DNA of 64,000 nt from contig NZ_JWTA01000001.1 in assembly GCF_000813825.1 (NCBI RefSeq), forward strand, positions 62,001 to 126,000. The letters run 5' to 3'. The notes beneath the pieces were generated by a model, which was not told where the DNA came from, ran no database searches, and saw only the letters and a program-made list of their open reading frames with translations. Each line of letters opens with the position of its first letter. Positions within the stretch are counted from its first letter, which is position 1. Position numbers and translations under genes: made by a program. The stretch is from Chryseobacterium taiwanense (lineage in GTDB: Bacteria > Bacteroidota > Bacteroidia > Flavobacteriales > Weeksellaceae). Shown here piece by piece: positions 59,372 through 64,000 of this stretch.

Positions 59372-60142
59372 GTGAGTGAAATAACAAGAGTTTTAAAAAC
59401 GTTTATAGGCTATTTAAAAAGACCTGATCTCTATCCGGAACTTGGGAGGAAAATCCTGAAAAATACGATCAATAGGAATAATGCGTTCAAAGGAAAAGAA
59501 AAAGCAAATTCTTGGGCATCTTCTAAAGCTGTTTCCCAGGAAGAAGCAATTACTAAGCTTTTCGGAATGCATTCAGGATCCTTCAAGGAGGAATTTCAAG
59601 ATGTTTTGAAGTATTCCGAAGAAAGAGAAAAAGAATGTCCTATCAAAATGGGCGGAGCTGGAGCTCTGGAACTTATTTATTATGCTTGCGAATTTTCAAA
59701 AGCTCAACATGTTGTGGAAACAGGTGTTGCTTATGGCTGGTCTTCACTGGCGGCTTTACTATCATTAAAAGAAAGAAACGGGACGCTTTATAGTTCTGAC
59801 ATGCCATATCTTGGGCAGAATGGCGATCAGTATGTAGGATATGTTGTTCCAGAAGATCTTAAATCCAACTGGAAACTTTTCCGTTTTGCAGATAAAGAAT
59901 CCCTGCCGAAAATATTCACCGAAACTTCTAGTTTTGATGTTATTCATTATGATTCAGACAAAAGCTATGACGGGAGAGTATGGGCTTATCAGGAACTTTA
60001 CCGCAATTTGAGAAAAGGAGGAGTGTTTATCAGTGACGATATTGGAGACAACTCTGCGTATCAGGATTTCTGTGAAAATAATGGGATTGATACTACGGTG
60101 GTGGAATTTGAAGGAAAATATGTGGGTGTTTTTATAAAATAA
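59372..60142 (+). CDS. Class I SAM-dependent methyltransferase
   Basis: A methyltransferase of 256 residues when started at the GTG at 59372; the frame reaches back to a TTG at 59330, which lies upstream of the promoter element. The SAM site is VVETGVAYGWSSLAALLSL near residue 120, followed by the acidic SSDMPYLGQ and the later VIHYDSDKSYDGRVWAY. It probably methylates a sugar hydroxyl or a glycan precursor. It begins the plus-strand half of the polysaccharide cluster, 10 nt upstream of the acyltransferase-3 gene. Confidence 0.85.
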   Translation: MSEITRVLKTFIGYLKRPDLYPELGRKILKNTINRNNAFKGKEKANSWASSKAVSQEEAITKLFGMHSGSFKEEFQDVLKYSEEREKECPIKMGGAGALELIYYACEFSKAQHVVETGVAYGWSSLAALLSLKERNGTLYSSDMPYLGQNGDQYVGYVVPEDLKSNWKLFRFADKESLPKIFTETSSFDVIHYDSDKSYDGRVWAYQELYRNLRKGGVFISDDIGDNSAYQDFCENNGIDTTVVEFEGKYVGVFIK

Positions 60143-60152
60143 GATCAGATCT

Positions 60153-61178
60153 TTGAAAATTACTCAGATTACCTTTACGCGATTTGTTGCTGCAATGGCA
60201 ATTGTGATTTCGCATTTCAATAAAGATGTATTTCTCTATAAAATTCCCTATCTCTCTGAAGTGTTTCAGAGAGCCAATGTTGGGGTAAGTTACTTTTTTA
60301 TTCTTTCCGGTTTTATTATGATCGTTGCGTATCATAAAAAAGAAAAGATCGGGTATGCAGATTATTACAGAAATAGATTCGCAAGAATTTATCCGTTGTA
60401 TGTAGTCGGTTTGCTGCTTCTTTGGTTTACACGGGAAGAAAAATTTGTGTTTACAGATATTCTTCTGTATCTCTTCGGATTACAGAGCTGGATTCCCGGT
60501 AAAGCAATGGTTTTAAATTTTCCGGGCTGGTCAATCTCCGTTGAGTTTTTATTTTATTTGCTGTTTCCTTTTCTCTACAACTATTTATACTCGAAAAAGA
60601 ATAAAAGTATCTGGGTGATCACCATTTTGATCTGGATAACTACGCAGATTTTTTCGAATCTGTATATGAATTCGGGCTTTTACAGAGGACCTCATACGGA
60701 AAGTCATGATTTTATAACCTATTTCCCTCTGCTTCATATCAATGAATTTTTAATAGGTAATCTTGCCGGATTGTTCTTTATTAAAAACCATCAGCAGAAA
60801 GATTTTGATTTTTCAATAAGCCTTATTTTTATAGCGATTTTATTGTGCTTAATATTCGTTCCGCTATATTTCCATAACGGATTAATGGGTGTGTTGTTTA
60901 TCCCTCTTATTATTTTAATTTCCCGAAACAATGGTGTTTTAACGAAAGTATTTGCTTTAAAACCTTTAGAATATTTAGGCGAGATCAGTTATGCGATTTA
61001 TATTACACATATTCCTGTGTTATATATTTTGAGAAAACTGATCTGGAAAAAATACATTTTTGATATTGATGTCATGTTTGGAATTTATATGGTTTTTCTC
61101 CTTCTTTGTTCCGCTTTATTTTATCAAATCATTGAAAGCCCTGCAAGAGAATTTTTGAGAAAAATCAAATTAAAATGA
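60153..61178 (+). CDS. Acyltransferase 3 family membrane O-acyltransferase
   Basis: A 341-residue integral membrane protein with about ten helices. The start is a TTG giving MKITQITFTRFVAAMAIVISHF, the usual opening of the family (in part); a later ATG would remove the conserved R-F-A residues. The early SHF and the RNRFARIYPLYVVG block fit the Acyl_transf_3 active region. It probably acylates surface glycan from a cytoplasmic acyl donor. It follows the methyltransferase gene by 10 nt. Confidence 0.87.
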   Translation: MKITQITFTRFVAAMAIVISHFNKDVFLYKIPYLSEVFQRANVGVSYFFILSGFIMIVAYHKKEKIGYADYYRNRFARIYPLYVVGLLLLWFTREEKFVFTDILLYLFGLQSWIPGKAMVLNFPGWSISVEFLFYLLFPFLYNYLYSKKNKSIWVITILIWITTQIFSNLYMNSGFYRGPHTESHDFITYFPLLHINEFLIGNLAGLFFIKNHQQKDFDFSISLIFIAILLCLIFVPLYFHNGLMGVLFIPLIILISRNNGVLTKVFALKPLEYLGEISYAIYITHIPVLYILRKLIWKKYIFDIDVMFGIYMVFLLLCSALFYQIIESPAREFLRKIKLK

Positions 61179-61216
61179 TTACTTTTAAAAAGATTAGTTT
61201 TTTAGAAACATAATAT

Positions 61217-62647
61217 ATGCTGTTTAATTCATTCAGTTTTTTGATCTTCTTACCGATTGTATTCATACTCTATTGGTTCGTTTTTCATAAAAAATTTCAG
61301 TATCAGAATATTTTGCTTCTTTTTGCAAGCTTCTATTTTTATGCCTGTTGGGACTGGAGATTTATGTTTCTTCTGCTTTTTTCCATATTGCTGGATTATA
61401 TTTCAGGAATTAAAATTCAAAACAGTTCCGGTAAACATGAAGCAAAAATATGGTTGACACTTAGTATCGCTATTAATCTTGGATTTTTAGGATTCTTTAA
61501 ATATTATAATTTCTTTATTGAAAGCTTTGCTGAATTATTGAATGGTTTTGGGCTGAAGGTAAATGTATGCCTGCTGAATATTGTTCTCCCTGTTGGAATC
61601 TCATTTTATACATTTCATGGTCTTTCGTACGTCATTGATGTTTATAAAAAGAGAATTTCTTCCGAGAAGAATTTTGTTGATTATGCTGTATTTGTAAGCT
61701 ATTTCCCATTGCTTGTTGCAGGTCCAATCGAGAGAGCAACCCATCTTTTACCACAGATTCAGCGGAAAAGAACTTTTAATTATGAGCAGGCTGTAGATGG
61801 GTTACGACAGATTCTTTGGGGCTTTTTTAAAAAGATGGTGATTGCAGATAATTGCGCTCCTCTCGTTAATGAGATTTTTAATAATTATCATTCTGAAAGC
61901 TCTATTACCCTTGTTTTGGGTGTGATCTTATTTGCTTTCCAGATTTACGGGGATTTTTCAGGGTATTCTGATATTGCTTTAGGTGTTTCCAGATTGTTTG
62001 GAATAGAACTGCTTAAAAACTTTGCTTTTCCGTATTTCTCAAGAGATATTGCTGAGTTTTGGCGAAGATGGCATATTTCTCTTTCTTCGTGGTTCAGAGA
62101 TTACCTTTATATTCCTTTAGGAGGAAGTAAAGGAGGATTGTGGATGAAGGTCAGGAACACATTTGCTATTTTCCTCGTTTCAGGATTTTGGCATGGTGCG
62201 AACTGGACTTTTATTATTTGGGGAGGTTTGAATGCCATTTATTTTCTTCCACTTTTATTGGCGAACACCAATCGACAGAATCTTGAAGTTGTTGCTAAAG
62301 GCAGGTTGCTTCCCAATTTAAAAGAATTTTTTCAGGTGATCATTACGTTTGCCATTACCTGTTTTGCATGGATATTTTTCAGAGCCGATTCGGTTTCCGA
62401 AGCTTTGATGTATATAAAAAATATGTGTACGGGAAAATTACTGTTATCCAATCCTTTTCCGACTAAGGTTTTTGCTTTAATAGGAATCATGCTTTTAATA
62501 GAATGGATCAACAGAAGCCAATTTCATGGCTTAGAAATCAAAAGGTTTAATCCGTGGCTGAGAAGACTTTTATATGTGTGTTTTATCTATATAATTATCC
62601 GATATGCGAATTTCGGGAATAATGAATTTATTTATTTCCAGTTTTAA
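61217..62647 (+). CDS. AlgI-type membrane-bound O-acyltransferase (MBOAT)
   Basis: A 476-residue multi-pass membrane protein. The conserved FWRRWHISLSSWFRDYLYIPLGGSKGG block (given in part here) and the invariant His in SGFWHGANWTF are present, near residues 280-335. MBOAT enzymes of the AlgI type move an acyl group across the inner membrane for polysaccharide O-acetylation and usually need a periplasmic SGNH-like partner, which is the next gene. The ATG is well supported. The stop and the next start are almost touching (1-nt gap). Confidence 0.93.
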   Translation: MLFNSFSFLIFLPIVFILYWFVFHKKFQYQNILLLFASFYFYACWDWRFMFLLLFSILLDYISGIKIQNSSGKHEAKIWLTLSIAINLGFLGFFKYYNFFIESFAELLNGFGLKVNVCLLNIVLPVGISFYTFHGLSYVIDVYKKRISSEKNFVDYAVFVSYFPLLVAGPIERATHLLPQIQRKRTFNYEQAVDGLRQILWGFFKKMVIADNCAPLVNEIFNNYHSESSITLVLGVILFAFQIYGDFSGYSDIALGVSRLFGIELLKNFAFPYFSRDIAEFWRRWHISLSSWFRDYLYIPLGGSKGGLWMKVRNTFAIFLVSGFWHGANWTFIIWGGLNAIYFLPLLLANTNRQNLEVVAKGRLLPNLKEFFQVIITFAITCFAWIFFRADSVSEALMYIKNMCTGKLLLSNPFPTKVFALIGIMLLIEWINRSQFHGLEIKRFNPWLRRLLYVCFIYIIIRYANFGNNEFIYFQF

Positions 62648-62648
62648 A

Positions 62649-63560
62649 ATGAAAAGATTCTTATTAAAAATATCGCCCTATCTTTTAGGAATTATCCTTC
62701 TCTTTGCTGTATTAGGAGCATTTGCAGATGGAAATACAGATGATAATTACAGACATTTTGCCGTTCCGAAACCCCAGAATATTATTTTGGGAGATTCAAG
62801 AGGTTCACAGGCGGTAATTCCGGATGTTTTGAAATCGAAATTATCAACAGAATTCGATAATTTTTCATTGAATGTTGTAGAATCACCATATGGAAAAGTC
62901 TATTTGGAAGCATTGAAAAGAAAACTGGATCCGGAAACAAAAAATGGTGTTTTTATTTTAACCGTAGATCCGTGGAATTTATCGCTCAATAAAAATATAA
63001 AAAGTAAAAAAGAATATCCTGAAGAACATTCTCCGCTAAAAAATATGCACTTTTATAACTGGTCTCCTAATTATGAATATCTTCTGAAAAATTACTCAAG
63101 AAGCTGGTTTAAGATTTATCTGGAAAGAGAAGAGACAGGGAAATCGAATACTTATCTTCATAAAAATGGCTGGCTTGAAGTGAATGTTGATATGAACAAA
63201 GATTCTGTTGCGGTAAGAGAGAAAAATAAAATTGAATTTTATAATAAATTGGCTTCGAAAAATAATTTGTCGGCGGCAAGGATACAGGCTTTCGAACAAA
63301 TAATAAACTATCTTACACCTAAAGGAAAGGTATTTATTGTAAGAATTCCGGCTTCAAAATCAATCACTGACATTGAGAATAAAAAATATCCGGATTTTAG
63401 TAAATTAATGAACGAAATCGCCAATAAGAACCCTATCAAATTCTTTGATTTTTCTGCTTCTTATGACAAATATCTCTATACAGACGGGAATCACATGTAT
63501 AAAGAATCCGGAAAGGTTTTTTCTTCACAGATTGCAGATTCTATTCGCGCAAATCAATAA
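62649..63560 (+). CDS. Exported SGNH-like protein, probable partner of the MBOAT
   Basis: A 303-residue protein from the ATG at 62649 (MKRFLLKISPYLLGII); a longer frame from 62604 overlaps the MBOAT gene. An N-terminal membrane anchor is followed by IILGDSRGSQ (SGNH block I, with Gly-Asp-Ser) near residue 50, and near the end DGNHMY (block V-like Asp and His). This resembles AlgJ/AlgX/DltD-type proteins that pass acetyl groups from an MBOAT to periplasmic glycan. The start lies 1 nt after the MBOAT stop. The catalytic Ser, Asp and His positions support the role, but homology was judged by eye. Confidence 0.78.
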   Translation: MKRFLLKISPYLLGIILLFAVLGAFADGNTDDNYRHFAVPKPQNIILGDSRGSQAVIPDVLKSKLSTEFDNFSLNVVESPYGKVYLEALKRKLDPETKNGVFILTVDPWNLSLNKNIKSKKEYPEEHSPLKNMHFYNWSPNYEYLLKNYSRSWFKIYLEREETGKSNTYLHKNGWLEVNVDMNKDSVAVREKNKIEFYNKLASKNNLSAARIQAFEQIINYLTPKGKVFIVRIPASKSITDIENKKYPDFSKLMNEIANKNPIKFFDFSASYDKYLYTDGNHMYKESGKVFSSQIADSIRANQ

Positions 63561-64000
63561 TTAAAAAAGCTCTTTGCGGAAATTAATATTGTAAAGTCCA
63601 GATCGGATACTCTTATAATCCGTTATCATATATTTAAAGATCATTCCCCATTTTTTCAGAAAAGGAGCATTAGCTATTTCCCAGCTTCGGTACGTTCTTT
63701 TGATATGTCTTTTAATGTCTTTGGGAACGGTAAGCTCGTTTTCTGCCCAGTTGTTTACTTCTTTCCAAAGCATCACTCTCGTTATTGAAGGCCTTACTTT
63801 CTTGGAGTCAACCTGAGTAATTCTATTACTTTCATGAACACCTCTCATGGCAACTGCTTCATTCAGAATTCCGGGATAGAAATTGAGATAATAGGAACTT
63901 CTGAATAAAAATTCCGTGTCCTGATGCAATCTGAGATGGGTTTTGAAAATGGGACGCGCTTTTTCCAATAAAGGTTTTCTTCTCAGGGTAAGTGCATCAA
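63561..64000 (-). CDS. Family 2 glycosyltransferase, C-terminal part, cut by window edge
   Basis: The frame runs from the right edge to a stop at 63561 with at least 146 codons visible, so the N-terminal catalytic half is missing. The edge residues read DALTLRRKPLLEKARPIF, then HQDTEFLFRSSYYLNFYPG and VAMRGVHESNRITQV, matching the second half of family 2 glycosyltransferases (the HQDTEF block lies just after the acceptor region). The stop is adjacent to the stop of the convergent SGNH-like gene. It presumably belongs to the same polysaccharide locus, from the opposite direction. Confidence 0.82.
   Translation of the reverse strand, partial: DALTLRRKPLLEKARPIFKTHLRLHQDTEFLFRSSYYLNFYPGILNEAVAMRGVHESNRITQVDSKKVRPSITRVMLWKEVNNWAENELTVPKDIKRHIKRTYRSWEIANAPFLKKWGMIFKYMITDYKSIRSGLYNINFRKELF

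Noticed and set aside
62604..62648. Extension of the SGNH-like gene into the MBOAT gene
   Set aside because: The ATG at 62649 gives a proper membrane anchor (MKRFLLKIS), while the extension is an overlapping shadow.
1..64000. CRISPR arrays, tRNA or rRNA genes, insertion sequences
   Set aside because: No repeat-spacer periodicity, cloverleaf-like sequence, rRNA core sequence or transposase was recognised anywhere in the window.

Overview
The window looks like chromosome of a member of the Bacteroidota, class Flavobacteriia, most likely a Chryseobacterium-like Weeksellaceae. The evidence is AT-rich DNA, type 9 secretion (T9SS) sorting domains of both A and B type, an exosortase of the XrtF class with its partner, TonB-dependent receptors with flavobacterial lipoprotein partners, almost no Shine-Dalgarno sites, and many copies of the Bacteroidota -7 promoter element TAnnTTTG. 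No tRNA, rRNA, CRISPR array, insertion sequence or prophage block was seen. The genus call is inference from gene content only.

Layout. Positions 1-3782 (minus) hold an edge-truncated exported protein and three tandem paralogous tail-fibre-like exported proteins with a shared C-terminal module. At 4007-10260 a secreted endonuclease/exonuclease/phosphatase-fold enzyme is divergent from a TonB-dependent receptor and a two-DUF5689 lipoprotein, a probable nucleic-acid or organic-phosphate uptake locus. At 10454-19237 a compact plus-strand operon encodes a T9SS propeller-like protein, a toxin-complex/RHS-like N-terminal protein, an RHS core protein with a variable tip, and a small membrane protein. 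Positions 19348-25019 carry a DUF6702-like protein, a LOG protein, a probable MurNAc-recycling set (AmgK-like kinase, stand-alone RapZ C-domain, MurU-like nucleotidyltransferase), the XrtF pair and a CDF metal transporter.

Positions 25074-32528 are mostly housekeeping: asd, a small membrane protein, a large TonB-dependent receptor, nadC, nadB and a nitroreductase. At 32633-41448 there are three T9SS type B adhesin-like proteins with rnhA-dnaB between the second and third. Positions 41602-50556 hold an MFS exporter, GH3-like enzyme, small exported proteins, mfd and a lipoprotein. At 50645-54671 pth is followed by two beta-carbonic anhydrases, a SulP anion transporter and a small exported protein, probably a bicarbonate/CO2 module. 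Positions 54973-64000 form a surface polysaccharide cluster: glycosyltransferases, hexapeptide acyltransferases, a methyltransferase, an acyltransferase-3 protein, an AlgI-type MBOAT with an SGNH-like partner, and a truncated family 2 glycosyltransferase.

Transcription signals are unusually readable. At least seven genes have TAnnTTTG ending only 3-9 nt before the start codon, which implies leaderless or nearly leaderless mRNAs and corrects several over-extended start sites (for example at 23019, 42837 and 59372). Most operons end in clear hairpin-plus-U terminators, and in two places a terminator tail abuts or merges with the next promoter. The most interesting regions for follow-up are the split RHS/Tc-like operon, the tandem variable tail-fibre-like array, the DUF5689/TonB/nuclease locus and the AmgK/RapZ-C/MurU group.
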